Assembly: GCF_900101015.1 (NCBI RefSeq)
Contig: NZ_FNFZ01000003.1
Coordinates: 124,001 to 188,000, forward strand
Direction: 5' to 3'
DNA length: 64,000 nucleotides
Origin: Sarcina sp. DSM 11001
GTDB taxonomy: Bacteria > Bacillota > Clostridia > Lachnospirales > Lachnospiraceae
A model generated the notes under the pieces. That model made no database searches, was not told the DNA's origin, and saw only the letters and a program-made list of their open reading frames with translations. Of this stretch, positions 18,950 to 27,000 are shown in pieces. The position numbers and the translations under genes are program-made. Numbering within the stretch: position 1 is the first letter of the stretch; the number at the start of each line of letters is the position of its first letter.

Positions 18950-19665
18950 ACCGCTTCCTCCATGATACTTGTCCACTCTCTGAGATTCCCTGCCAGGCTG
19001 CACGCTGTCAGGATAAATGCAGCTGCCCAAAAAACTGTCAGCCTCTCCTCATACAATTGGCCGATAAAGACAGGCGCAGCCGCAAAAAAGAAAGAGGACA
19101 AAATACAGATCAATATGCTGCCCACCCCCTGTTCAGTACGATGTATTCTCTCATAAATCGCCCCTAACCACGAAGCGGTCAAATAGGGCACCATCATGTA
19201 CAGAAATACCCGGATCAGAGAATATGAAAAGAATGGCTGGATAATCAAAATAACGATGAGAAGTCCCCCCGTATTTACAGCTCCCACCAGAAACATTCTC
19301 GCAAGTATCACGCTTCTTAAGGAAAACCTGGCAGCATGCTCGAGCTCTGCCATTCTCCAGCGAAAAGACCTCCTTGTTTCCAGAAGGATCCCGAGAGCAA
19401 GAAGCGGTGTCAATGCAAATGGATAATTCCCGGGATGTCTGCAGCACACCCATGTAATAAATAACAGCAGGAATCCGGACAAGATCCAGATCCATTTCCC
19501 GATATAAAACAACTGGCCTGCAAGGAATTCCCCATGGCTCATTACCGGGAGGCGCCGGTTCATCATCCCATGCTCTTTTAAATGTTGTAAAAATTCTCTT
19601 TTTTTCTCCGGTCGGGGAGAAATGCAGAGCTCCCTGATCTGCAAAATAAGTCTCTCTTCATTCAT
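18940..19665 (-). CDS. Membrane protein co-encoded with an ECF sigma factor
   Basis: A 241-residue protein. A cytoplasmic N-terminus of ~50 residues (RLILQIRELCISPRPEKKREF) is followed by six hydrophobic segments. It overlaps the sigma gene by eight bases and the ATPase gene by ten. The position directly after an ECF sigma gene and the soluble N-terminus suggest a membrane-bound regulator that could hold the sigma factor. However, no ZAS-type zinc motif is present. It could equally be a second permease subunit. Confidence 0.65.
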   Translation of the reverse strand: MNEERLILQIRELCISPRPEKKREFLQHLKEHGMMNRRLPVMSHGEFLAGQLFYIGKWIWILSGFLLLFITWVCCRHPGNYPFALTPLLALGILLETRRSFRWRMAELEHAARFSLRSVILARMFLVGAVNTGGLLIVILIIQPFFSYSLIRVFLYMMVPYLTASWLGAIYERIHRTEQGVGSILICILSSFFFAAAPVFIGQLYEERLTVFWAAAFILTACSLAGNLREWTSIMEEAVWN

Positions 19666-20122
19666 ACTGATCCGCCTCCATTTCGACCCTGACTTTTTTC
19701 AGAATACTTTTCAGTTTCCTGTACACTGCGAACCTTGAGATCTGATACAAGCCGCTTATCACAGGTACAGGAACATCATTGACGTATCGGAGAAACAGCA
19801 GTTCCCTCTCTTCCGGTGAAAGAGACTGGAGGGCGTTCTGCAGACTCATTTTTTGTATAAGTGAGTTTTCAAACCCATCCGTCTCCTGAAAATCCATTTT
19901 TTCATCCAGGCTGTATGTAATTGTTTTATCCCTGTAATGCTGACTGCAGAGATTGCGCGCAATCGTGTACAGATACTGTAATTGCCGGTTTTCATCCCTG
20001 TAGGTCCTGCTCCCCAGAAAGCGAAGGAAGGCTTCCTGTGTCATATCTTCCGCCATATGCCTGTCGTGAAGATGAAAATACAGATATTTGAAAATCCGAT
20101 CATATTGATCTTCCAGATTCAC
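19658..20122 (-). CDS. ECF-type RNA polymerase sigma factor
   Basis: A 154-residue sigma factor. Region 2 contains HMAEDMTQEAFLRFLG and the DNA-melting LQYLYTIARNLC. Region 4 contains LSPEERELLFLRYVNDVPVPVISGLY followed by a helix-turn-helix. The start is GTG at 20122, behind GAGGAGGG. It heads the four-gene operon running to 17099 and probably controls it, as ECF factors usually autoregulate. Confidence 0.9.
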   Translation of the reverse strand: MNLEDQYDRIFKYLYFHLHDRHMAEDMTQEAFLRFLGSRTYRDENRQLQYLYTIARNLCSQHYRDKTITYSLDEKMDFQETDGFENSLIQKMSLQNALQSLSPEERELLFLRYVNDVPVPVISGLYQISRFAVYRKLKSILKKVRVEMEADQYE

Positions 20123-20279
20123 AGCATGCCCTCCTCTTTATTAAGTCTTTTCATAAATGTATAACGGAAAAAAGCCTGGTTTGTGCGCTTATAAAACAGC
20201 ACTTACCCATTCTCGTTATCGATTCGATCAATCCATACATCGGAATAATCTTCCTTCTTTCATAAATGGATTTATAAAC

Positions 20280-20458
20280 AGCCGGTGCAAGCTCCTTCAT
20301 CAGGAGCCTGCACCGGCTGTTTTGAGCTATATCACGATCTTCAATTGTCCCAAAAGTGTCCCAACTATACCGCCGAATCCCCCGGGAGTCCAGTAAATAC
20401 AAGGCACTCAGGCAAAAAGGAATGCCCTGCCGTGGCACACGAAAAGTATACGAACCAT
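20280..20458. repeat. Dispersed hairpin repeat, copy R1
   Basis: A near-perfect hairpin (AACAGCCGGTGCAAGCTCC against GGAGCCTGCACCGGCTGTT, 20278-20324) is followed by a conserved GAGCTATATCACGATCTTC, then TGTCCCAAAAGTGTCCC, then AGTCCAGTAAATACAAGG. It ends in a stub of an LMW-PTP gene. Related copies lie at 28428-28582 (R2) and 32138-32257 (R3), and an inverted part at 26754 (R4). The 644-base gap from 20123 to 20766 holds this repeat, the inverted end at 20578 and no gene. Confidence 0.75.
20408..20458 (-). pseudogene. LMW-PTP stub 1
   Basis: Reads MVRILFVCHG then RAFLFA and a stop. The first ten residues match the start of LMW protein-tyrosine phosphatases up to the nucleophile Cys-His-Gly. 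The reading frame then leaves the family at the codon where NICRSP should follow. The break point is identical in stubs 2 and 3. Confidence 0.65.
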
Positions 20459-20577
20459 AAAAATTAGTTCATTCTAACAGACCTGTTTTGCCGCAAAATG
20501 CCGCGATTTACCGCGATATCCTGCCGGCATACCGGAGATTCATTCTGTCACGAAATCAGGTCAAAAATGCAAAATCC

Positions 20578-20646
20578 GGCAAATTGAGGCAAATCGGGGA
20601 CGCCAACAGTAGTCAAATCGTAGTAAAACCGAGGTGGTTTTACTAC
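20578..20646. repeat. Left inverted end of a ~3.3 kb segment, with hairpin
   Basis: GGCAAATTGAGGCAAATCGG (20578-20597) is the inverted counterpart, 17 of 20 bases matching, of 23902-23921. GGTTTTACTAC follows in both at 44-58 bases. Here it is part of an 11 bp hairpin (20620-20646) trailed by GTTTTTT. Confidence 0.55.
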
Positions 20647-20766
20647 TGCCGTTTTTTGAGTCCCAAAAATAGGACTTTATTTCAGGCGGGTTGAAGGGTT
20701 GAAGTTCAACAACTGGAATTTGATTGTTTAACCTTCGGTTTTCCGGGGTAACGGAGCCCGAATAAT

Positions 20767-21960
20767 TCAAATCCCGCACATACGCAATGGTTCACTGCCA
20801 GAAATCTCATAGCTGATTCCTGCCAAATCCAGCGCATCCAGAAAACATCTGAAATATCTATCCGAAGTATAAGGCTGCATGAATGCAAGAAAGAAACTGT
20901 GATTGAAACAAGAGATCTCACAAAGAATATCTGTAATCTTCGACAGGGAAGTCACGATATACTGCTCTTCGATATAGGGGTCCAGCGGCCCGAAGGTTTT
21001 GCTGTTTACATAGGATATGCAGATACTTGCCTGCGCGATATCCGGGGATGGAGATGCCAGCATCTGCTTCATCTTCTTGATTTCCCAGAGTGAATTCTCC
21101 GGTTGAGCCTGCAGCATCAGCTGTCCGCGGGCGATTGTACATGCTTTGGCGATATCTTTCATATCCCGTGCCTTCGGGAAGTCCAGGAGGGCCTCACCCA
21201 CAAACATACGGTAATTGGGACGAATTCCCAGCATCGCCTTGTGATCGATGCATACAGAAACGGTAATCGTCTTTTCGCTTTCCGGATTCCAGCGCCTCGC
21301 TGCTTTTGCCAGCAGCACGGATATCAGCACATTCGGGCTGCCGTCATATTCTCTGCAGTATTGCATGACCTGTCTTTCGGAGAGCTTCACATAAAAGACC
21401 GTTTTTCTGCTGTCCACTCCGTCACTCAGCCGAAAGAAATCGGGAATCGGTTTCTTTTTATACAGGGGGGCTTCCACACTGCCGATATCCAGTTCGCTGA
21501 ACGGATTCCCTGTTTCGGATTCCGGGATCATATCACCCGGCAGGCGGAATCCGGCCGGATCGAAGGTTTGTCCGGTTGCCTTTGACAGATACAGGAACAT
21601 TGTACTCTTGACATAAGGCAGCACTCCCGATGCATCGGTTAGGGCGTGGTGAATCTCAAATGCTAACCGGCGTCCTTCGTATTTCCAAGCCGCGAGGTGG
21701 TAGTTGGACACTTCGGAATGAAGACAGATCGGCTCCCATGTGTTCCGGACTGTCATGCATAGATCATTCGGCACGGTGACCAGGTCATCCCCTCGGTACG
21801 CAGCTTTGACATAAAAGTACGGAATACGCACCCTCATCTCTTCCACAGCCCACCGGAGGATATCCCCGTCCACAGGATCGTTTAGGGAGAGTATCACACC
21901 CATGACATTCTGGTGCTCGGGCACAGAAAAATCAAGATGCGGTTCATAAAACTCCGGCAT
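20767..21960 (-). CDS. Condensation-domain-like acyltransferase
   Basis: A 397-residue protein with the CoA-dependent acyltransferase signature HHALTDASG at about residue 107 (HHxxxD). It also has a late conserved-like N/DF-GxxG-equivalent region (ASICISYVNSKTFGPLDPY). The overall layout recalls condensation, PapA and alcohol-acetyltransferase folds. Substrates are unknown, and no NRPS or PKS module is near. The ATG at 21960 is favoured by GGAGG five bases upstream; the ATG at 21972 has no ribosome site. It shares strand and inverted-repeat bracket with the lipoprotein gene upstream. Confidence 0.72.
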   Translation of the reverse strand: MPEFYEPHLDFSVPEHQNVMGVILSLNDPVDGDILRWAVEEMRVRIPYFYVKAAYRGDDLVTVPNDLCMTVRNTWEPICLHSEVSNYHLAAWKYEGRRLAFEIHHALTDASGVLPYVKSTMFLYLSKATGQTFDPAGFRLPGDMIPESETGNPFSELDIGSVEAPLYKKKPIPDFFRLSDGVDSRKTVFYVKLSERQVMQYCREYDGSPNVLISVLLAKAARRWNPESEKTITVSVCIDHKAMLGIRPNYRMFVGEALLDFPKARDMKDIAKACTIARGQLMLQAQPENSLWEIKKMKQMLASPSPDIAQASICISYVNSKTFGPLDPYIEEQYIVTSLSKITDILCEISCFNHSFFLAFMQPYTSDRYFRCFLDALDLAGISYEISGSEPLRMCGI

Positions 21961-22010
21961 ATATTCCTCCATAAGTCCCGATCATCGTCAGCTTTACAGC
22001 CAATCTGTTT

Positions 22011-22095
22011 CGATAAATCCCGATTGAACAAAATCGCTGGGCGATGGCATTCCAAGGCTGTGGCGCAGCGATTTTGTTCAAATAGAAATTATCGA
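22011..22095. repeat. Long palindrome between lipoprotein and acyltransferase genes
   Basis: TTGAACAAAATCGCTG (22024-22039) pairs perfectly with CAGCGATTTTGTTCAA (22066-22081), and outer arms TCGATAA/TTATCGA extend it. It sits 50 bases upstream of the acyltransferase start. There is no U-run, so a protein-binding or processing site is as likely as a terminator. Confidence 0.7.
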
Positions 22096-22170
22096 TATGT
22101 CCGGCAGTCCTGCAGGTAATGAAAAACAGAATCTATGCCGCACTGCTTTTTGGAACGTAACAGCACGCTT

Positions 22171-23715
22171 TTAAGGGGTAAGTGTGAATGTGCAGACTGC
22201 CCCCTTAATCTCCGCACCTTTTTTGTCGAATGCCTGTATCGTGACATCATAAGAGTTCCCCGCCATCAGCGTATTTTCCGGGAACACATTATAAAATTCA
22301 TAGAGCGCCGGGGTCGATTCCCCGTCCGGTTCATCGATTCGTGTGACCCCAACGGCCTTCGTCATACTGAAAGGATCAGAACCGTCGGAAGGAGTGAATG
22401 TGTAGACCAATGAATCGGCTCCGTTTAAAAGCCGGTAATAGCTGTAAATATCATCATCGGGCACAATTTCATCATCCTGCAGCTGATAGGGTTTCATAAC
22501 ACCGGCAACCGCAAAGGCTCTCTCCGTGGCCTCCCAGCCGTCCGAAGGATCTGTATCGCTGTCCAACACCTGTTCTTCAGTTGTTAAGAACACACCGTCT
22601 GAGGTGTTTTCCTTAACACGATCGATGCGGCAGATCCGTATGTTTTCGTTCTCATCGAACGCAATGATTTTGGCCTGCCTGCCTGCAAAGGCTGGTTCTC
22701 CCAGGTCGAATAAATAGTATTTCACAATATCAGGGTTCTCTACATTGTGTTCAAGCTGCAGGTACCTGGCGACTTCAAGTGCATTGGACGTACTTGAGGC
22801 CATATTGCCGTATACGAGCATATGGATTTTGCCTGGAAGATACTCAGCTGTCTCACATGAAACGGACATAGGCATGAACGACATCTGATAGAATGTTCCA
22901 AAAAAACCAGGAAGCAAATCATCGAGAATCGTCAGGTTTTCTTCGGAAACCCATGAAATGAGCAGATCCTTACCACCTTTTTCGATTGCGGTATCAGATG
23001 TTATCTCATGGACGATCGTGCCCTCTTTTCGTCCAATTTCGATTTTCCTGGAAGTCGAAGCAAGTTCTTTTCCATCCGGGGAAGACAAAGTCACCTGAAT
23101 CCGGTACTTCCCCTCAGACAGGGCATCATAGGGTCTTCCTTCGTGATCAACAAGTTCGAATCCATCCTTTTCAGCCTGACCATGTTCCGGGTCAGTGGCT
23201 GATACGATGAGAGCGTAAAAATCATGATCGGTATATACACATTTTACTGTCGCGTCATGTGCAGACCTATAAGGGTTATTTTTATCAGCAACAACCAGTT
23301 CGGGGGCAGTATATGCCACCTCGGAAAAATCAGTGTCTTTGTTAAATACCGTGATATCGTCTCCAATGACAGACGGAAGTACGCGGTCAGTACCTTTCTG
23401 ATCAGCTGCAGCATAACGCATCTCTTTCCCTGCTGCATCTAGAAGCGTCACCCTGAGGATTGCATCGTCCGGTATCTCGCCTGACAGCGACCCGGAGACC
23501 TTGAAATGGCGTCCGGGCGCAATTGTTGATTCTACATCGCGCGGAGTTTTAATTTTGACTTTTACTGTTTCCTGTTCGACAGAAACAGCTGTTTCTGACG
23601 GAACCCCCTTGCTGCATGCTGTCAATAAAAGCACTGAAATAACGGTGAAATAAAGAAGTATAATCGTTTTAATTGTATTCTGCTTCTTTGGCCTTTCCAC
23701 GGATAGCTTAAACAT
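22171..23715 (-). CDS. Lipoprotein of unknown function
   Basis: A 514-residue secreted lipoprotein. A basic N-terminus and hydrophobic stretch end in the lipobox LLTAC (Cys at about residue 34). The mature part contains several beta-rich segments, such as GRHFKVSGSLSGEIPDDAILRVTLLD and SYDVTIQAFDKKGAEIKGAVCTFTL, which look like Ig-like domains. I recognise no family. AAAGGATG precedes the ATG. It is encoded 210 bases upstream of, and on the same strand as, the acyltransferase. Confidence 0.8.
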   Translation of the reverse strand: MFKLSVERPKKQNTIKTIILLYFTVISVLLLTACSKGVPSETAVSVEQETVKVKIKTPRDVESTIAPGRHFKVSGSLSGEIPDDAILRVTLLDAAGKEMRYAAADQKGTDRVLPSVIGDDITVFNKDTDFSEVAYTAPELVVADKNNPYRSAHDATVKCVYTDHDFYALIVSATDPEHGQAEKDGFELVDHEGRPYDALSEGKYRIQVTLSSPDGKELASTSRKIEIGRKEGTIVHEITSDTAIEKGGKDLLISWVSEENLTILDDLLPGFFGTFYQMSFMPMSVSCETAEYLPGKIHMLVYGNMASSTSNALEVARYLQLEHNVENPDIVKYYLFDLGEPAFAGRQAKIIAFDENENIRICRIDRVKENTSDGVFLTTEEQVLDSDTDPSDGWEATERAFAVAGVMKPYQLQDDEIVPDDDIYSYYRLLNGADSLVYTFTPSDGSDPFSMTKAVGVTRIDEPDGESTPALYEFYNVFPENTLMAGNSYDVTIQAFDKKGAEIKGAVCTFTLTP

Positions 23716-24345
23716 GTATTCATCCTTTCACAAATTCCGATTGTACTTCTGGTATTATTTGTAATAAGTATCAAACGGTCACTGTCTTTAACACTCTATC
23801 TGGTTATATTTCTTGCATAGCCAGATTCACAGCTTATACGACATCTTGCGGTTACTTTTCTCAAACGTAGTAAAACCGTAGTAGAAATTCCATAGCTTGC
23901 CGCGATTTGCCCCGATTTGCCCCACAAAAACCGTCCCGCCTAAACACCGAATCAGCTGGTATTTTCTTTATTATTGTAGGGGTGTATTTTCTTGTCAAAT
24001 CCAATTCTGCTCAAAACAACTCACTTCCTTTAAATCGTCCCCAGGTTGGGGACAAATTGTACTTAATTTTCCATATTTGCAAAAGAGCTTCAACAGTCAC
24101 GAATCGATATTGACAAATGCTTTGTGGATGTCGTTGCCGAAACCAGCCTTCCGATTCGTAGTCGACACTTTCTCCCAAAGAATATAGCAGTCAACTACAG
24201 CTAAACTTCTTTTAAATATTCCAAATTCTATTTTTAAATACCAAATATAAAAATATTTTTTATATTTAAGCTTTAAATGCTGAATTTCTCATGGATTCAT
24301 GCTATCATGGGCACTGAATAAAACCAGATGAAGGAGGTGACTATC
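23716..24345. other. Gene-free stretch with inverted end and AT-rich palindrome
   Basis: Holds the right inverted end (GCGATTTGCCCCGATTTGCC at 23902-23921, and CGTAGTAAAACCG at 23866-23878) matching 20578-20646. An AT-rich palindrome, AAATATAAAA (24243-24252) with TTTTATATTT (24258-24267), lies about 80 bases before the ATPase start. No supported gene. Confidence 0.6.
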
Positions 24346-25548
24346 ATGCTATGTCAGTTTTCATTCAGCAATTTCCGTTCCTATCGGGATGAAACCACAT
24401 TCGATTTCCAGGCAGCGGCTCTTTCGGAGTTCAAGGACAGCCTTATAAAGACTGAAAAAGGAAATGATATTTTGCCGGTCGGTGTGATCTACGGTCCGAA
24501 TGGAGGAGGCAAGTCCAACCTTCTTGCAGCTCTGGGATGCGTGATCTCACTTGTCACAGAACCAGTTTATGAGCTTGGCAAGAATCACGCCCGCTTCATC
24601 ATGCAGCAGAAGGTTTCCTGTGTCCCGTATCTGTTCGACAAGGATTCCCGGGAAGATCCTTCCCGTTTCCAGCTGTTTTTCCGCATCGGTGAATATGAAT
24701 ACCGCTACTTTATTGTACTTCTTCACGGCGAAATAGAGGAGGAAACGCTCTATCGCCGCAAGCTCGGTGCCAGCCGGGCTGCCAGGATCTTTGAGCGGGA
24801 TCATGGAGAGATTTTCCTTGGGACAATTCTCGGAAGCAAGAATATCAACACTGAAGTAAATTCCAAAATGCCTCTGCTCTCCTTCCTTGCGATCAACTAT
24901 TCCATCCCCGTGATCGTAGAAGTCATTCGCTGGTTTGAAGAGTGCATCATCCGCGACTATGCAAATCCTTTGGCAGAGCAGCAGATCCTTCTCTCCGATG
25001 ATGACGTATCAAAGAAGCAGTTCCTTACCATGATGAATGACATGGGAATCGGCATCACCGGGTACCGTTTTGATCAGCAGAGCAATGAATTCTACCTGCA
25101 GAGGACCATGCATGATACGCTCTATGAGCTCCCGTTTTCCAGCGGATCCGATGGGACCAGGAAGCTGTTCGCTGCGCTCCCTGTTATCCTCATGGCCCTG
25201 AAGGAGGGGCGTCTGGTAATCGTTGATGAACTGGATGCCAAGCTGCATCCGAAACTTCTTCGTTATGTCATCCGGCTCTTTACGAATCCGGAGATCAATA
25301 AGAAGGGAGCACAGCTGCTCTTCACTTCGCATGACATGTCCACAATGAAGAACAGCATCTTCCGCAGGGATGAGATCTGGTTCGCCGCTTTGGATTCAGA
25401 AAACAGCAGTGAAGTCTATTCTCTCTCTGAGCTTCGTAAGGAAAATAACGATCCCATCAACAACACGGCTGCTTATGATAAGCAGTATCTGGAAGGACGG
25501 TATGGGGCTGACCCTTATCTTAAGAATATGCTGAGCTGGGAGGTGTGA
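24346..25548 (+). CDS. AbiLi/RloA-like AAA ATPase of a two-gene defence module
   Basis: A 400-residue ATPase. QFSFSNFRSYRDE, typical of OLD/RecF-like AAA_21 proteins, opens it. Walker A is YGPNGGGKSNLL, Walker B LVIVDELDAKLHP, and LLFTSHDM a later switch. The ATG at 24346 is preceded by AAGGAGGTGA; the upstream in-frame ATG at 24328 lies before that site. The next gene begins two bases after its stop and belongs to the RloB family. RloA/RloB and the lactococcal AbiLi/AbiLii pairs share this order, and AbiL aborts phage infection. The defence role is inferred from that. Confidence 0.82.
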   Translation: MLCQFSFSNFRSYRDETTFDFQAAALSEFKDSLIKTEKGNDILPVGVIYGPNGGGKSNLLAALGCVISLVTEPVYELGKNHARFIMQQKVSCVPYLFDKDSREDPSRFQLFFRIGEYEYRYFIVLLHGEIEEETLYRRKLGASRAARIFERDHGEIFLGTILGSKNINTEVNSKMPLLSFLAINYSIPVIVEVIRWFEECIIRDYANPLAEQQILLSDDDVSKKQFLTMMNDMGIGITGYRFDQQSNEFYLQRTMHDTLYELPFSSGSDGTRKLFAALPVILMALKEGRLVIVDELDAKLHPKLLRYVIRLFTNPEINKKGAQLLFTSHDMSTMKNSIFRRDEIWFAALDSENSSEVYSLSELRKENNDPINNTAAYDKQYLEGRYGADPYLKNMLSWEV

Positions 25549-25550
25549 CG

Positions 25551-26271
25551 ATGAGCCGTAAACCTCCTAAAAAATCCGATATGGGCAAGTCCTGGATGAA
25601 GCCCCGTCGTGATTCCCGGCAGATGATTTCCCCGGAATATCATCTGATCGTTTCCGAGGGGCTCACGATGTCCGGGGGACATCGGTTCTGAGCCGACCGG
25701 AGCGGAGCGGAGACCAAAAACAGAACCAACATATTTTGAGAAAATCAAAGAGACGATAGATGCCAAGTATCGGGATCGTATTCATCTGGATATCTCAGGA
25801 AAGGGCGACAACACTGTAAACCTGTTCAACCGGGCTGTGAAAGACGTAGCACGCAGCAACAATGTTTATAAGCATGTCTGGCTGGTATTTGATAAAGATG
25901 ATTTTCCAGCGGAGAACTTTGACCATACTGTTGAACTTTGTGAGGCAGAAAGCACAGAGGAAACCAGGTATCATCCCATATGGTCGAACCAGTGCATCGA
26001 GCTATGGTTTCTGCTTCATTTCATGTTCCTGCAATCAGATCTTCATCGGGATGAATACTGGCCAAAGCTTAGCGAATGCCTGAAGGCAAGAAACCTTGGT
26101 ATCTATTACAAAAATCGAACGGATATGTTTGATATTCTCCGGCCTTATATGGATGATGCAATCCGGAATGCAAAGATGTTGGTAGAGATTAATACCGGAA
26201 GAACACCCAGCAAATCTGCCCCCGGAACGATGGTTCATTATCTTATCAGAACACTGAAACCATACCTGTGA
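25551..26271 (+). pseudogene. RloB/AbiLii-like gene broken by a ~50-base insertion
   Basis: The first 46 codons (MSRKPPKKSDMGKSWMKPRR on) run to SPEYHLIVSEG and then into a TGA at 25689. In the +1 frame, KTEPTYFEKIKETID resumes and continues to 26271 with RloB features: VWLVFDKDDFP, and NQCIELWFLLHF near the middle. In intact relatives EG is followed almost directly by KTEP, so about 50 extra bases and a frame change separate two halves of one gene. The E of the EG motif is thought to be a Toprim catalytic residue, so the insertion hits the active site. A sequencing error alone would not explain it. Confidence 0.75.
25660..25694. repeat. Palindrome inserted in the RloB gene
   Basis: GGCTCA-CGATGTCC pairs with GGACATCG-gttc-TGAGCC around a GGG loop. 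It is followed by GACCGGAGCGGAGCGGAG, a short GC-rich direct repeat. The unit lies exactly where the RloB reading frame is interrupted. Confidence 0.7.
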
Positions 26272-27000
26272 TCTGATGATAATCCCTCCGTCGGAAAAAA
26301 ACGCCTGATATGAAAAACGACATGTGTCTCCAAAGAAAAACTCCTTGCCCTGTCTGCATTTTCTTCAAGGCAAAGAGTTTGATTATCGACATACTTGCAT
26401 GTCGGTTCGAGTACCTGCAAGCCGTCTTCCTGACATAACGTACAATACTATGGTATTGCTCTCTATTTACGCACCAACTTGGTGCGTAATTTTATTTTCA
26501 CAAACAAACTTGCAGCCAGGATCTCTTGTTCACAACAAATCATGGACAATTTACGCGACAAATTGTTTCGCAATTTCAGAATCCAGAAGCAATCCGTCAG
26601 CTGTACCTGCTTTCTGTTTCCGCAGCATCAGTGTTAATATTTTCTAAATAGTGTGTCACAACAAAGGCCACTTCCGGGGCTCTTTCCTTCATTTCTTAAA
26701 CAGTTCTTCCCAACCGCCCTCAATTGGTGTACTTGTGGTGTACTAATCCCTGCTTTTTTCTCTGACACCCTTGATTTTACTGGCTCTCCGGGCTTTTACA
26801 GAATAGTGCCGTGGCAGACAAACAGTATTTTTATCACTCTCTCCATAAGTCTCCAAAACCCTTAATATTATCAACTTCTTCAGGAGTGCCTTGCCCACCA
26901 AAAGTGGCTGCAGCTCCCACGACAAGCTAAAGTATATCTGTTTAAGCCTCTCTGATAAAACGCAAAACCTATTAGTTTTTGAGGTTTTGCGTTTTGATAA
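26272..27000. other. Gene-free stretch with LMW-PTP stub 3 and R4
   Basis: No full gene is supported. At 26796-26837 (- strand) GTG starts VIKILFVCHG, then TIL and a stop: a third LMW-PTP stub cut after CHG. Next to it, 26754-26795 matches the AGTCCAGTAAATACAAGG core of R1/R2 but in the opposite orientation relative to the stub. The rest looks like decayed sequence. Confidence 0.6.
26957..26995 (-). terminator. AAAACGCAAAACC palindrome after ATPase copy C
   Basis: AAAACGCAAAACC (26957-26969) pairs with GGTTTTGCGTTTT (26983-26995), five bases past the ATPase stop codon. It can serve as a terminator on the - strand. Its arms recur in the palindrome in front of the same gene (28250-28287), which is unusual for a simple terminator. 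Confidence 0.7.

Noticed and set aside
25551-26271. Programmed frameshift in RloB as the default explanation
   Set aside because: The frame is open, but the insert adds ~18 residues in an active-site loop; disruption is simpler. I list bypass only as a testable alternative.
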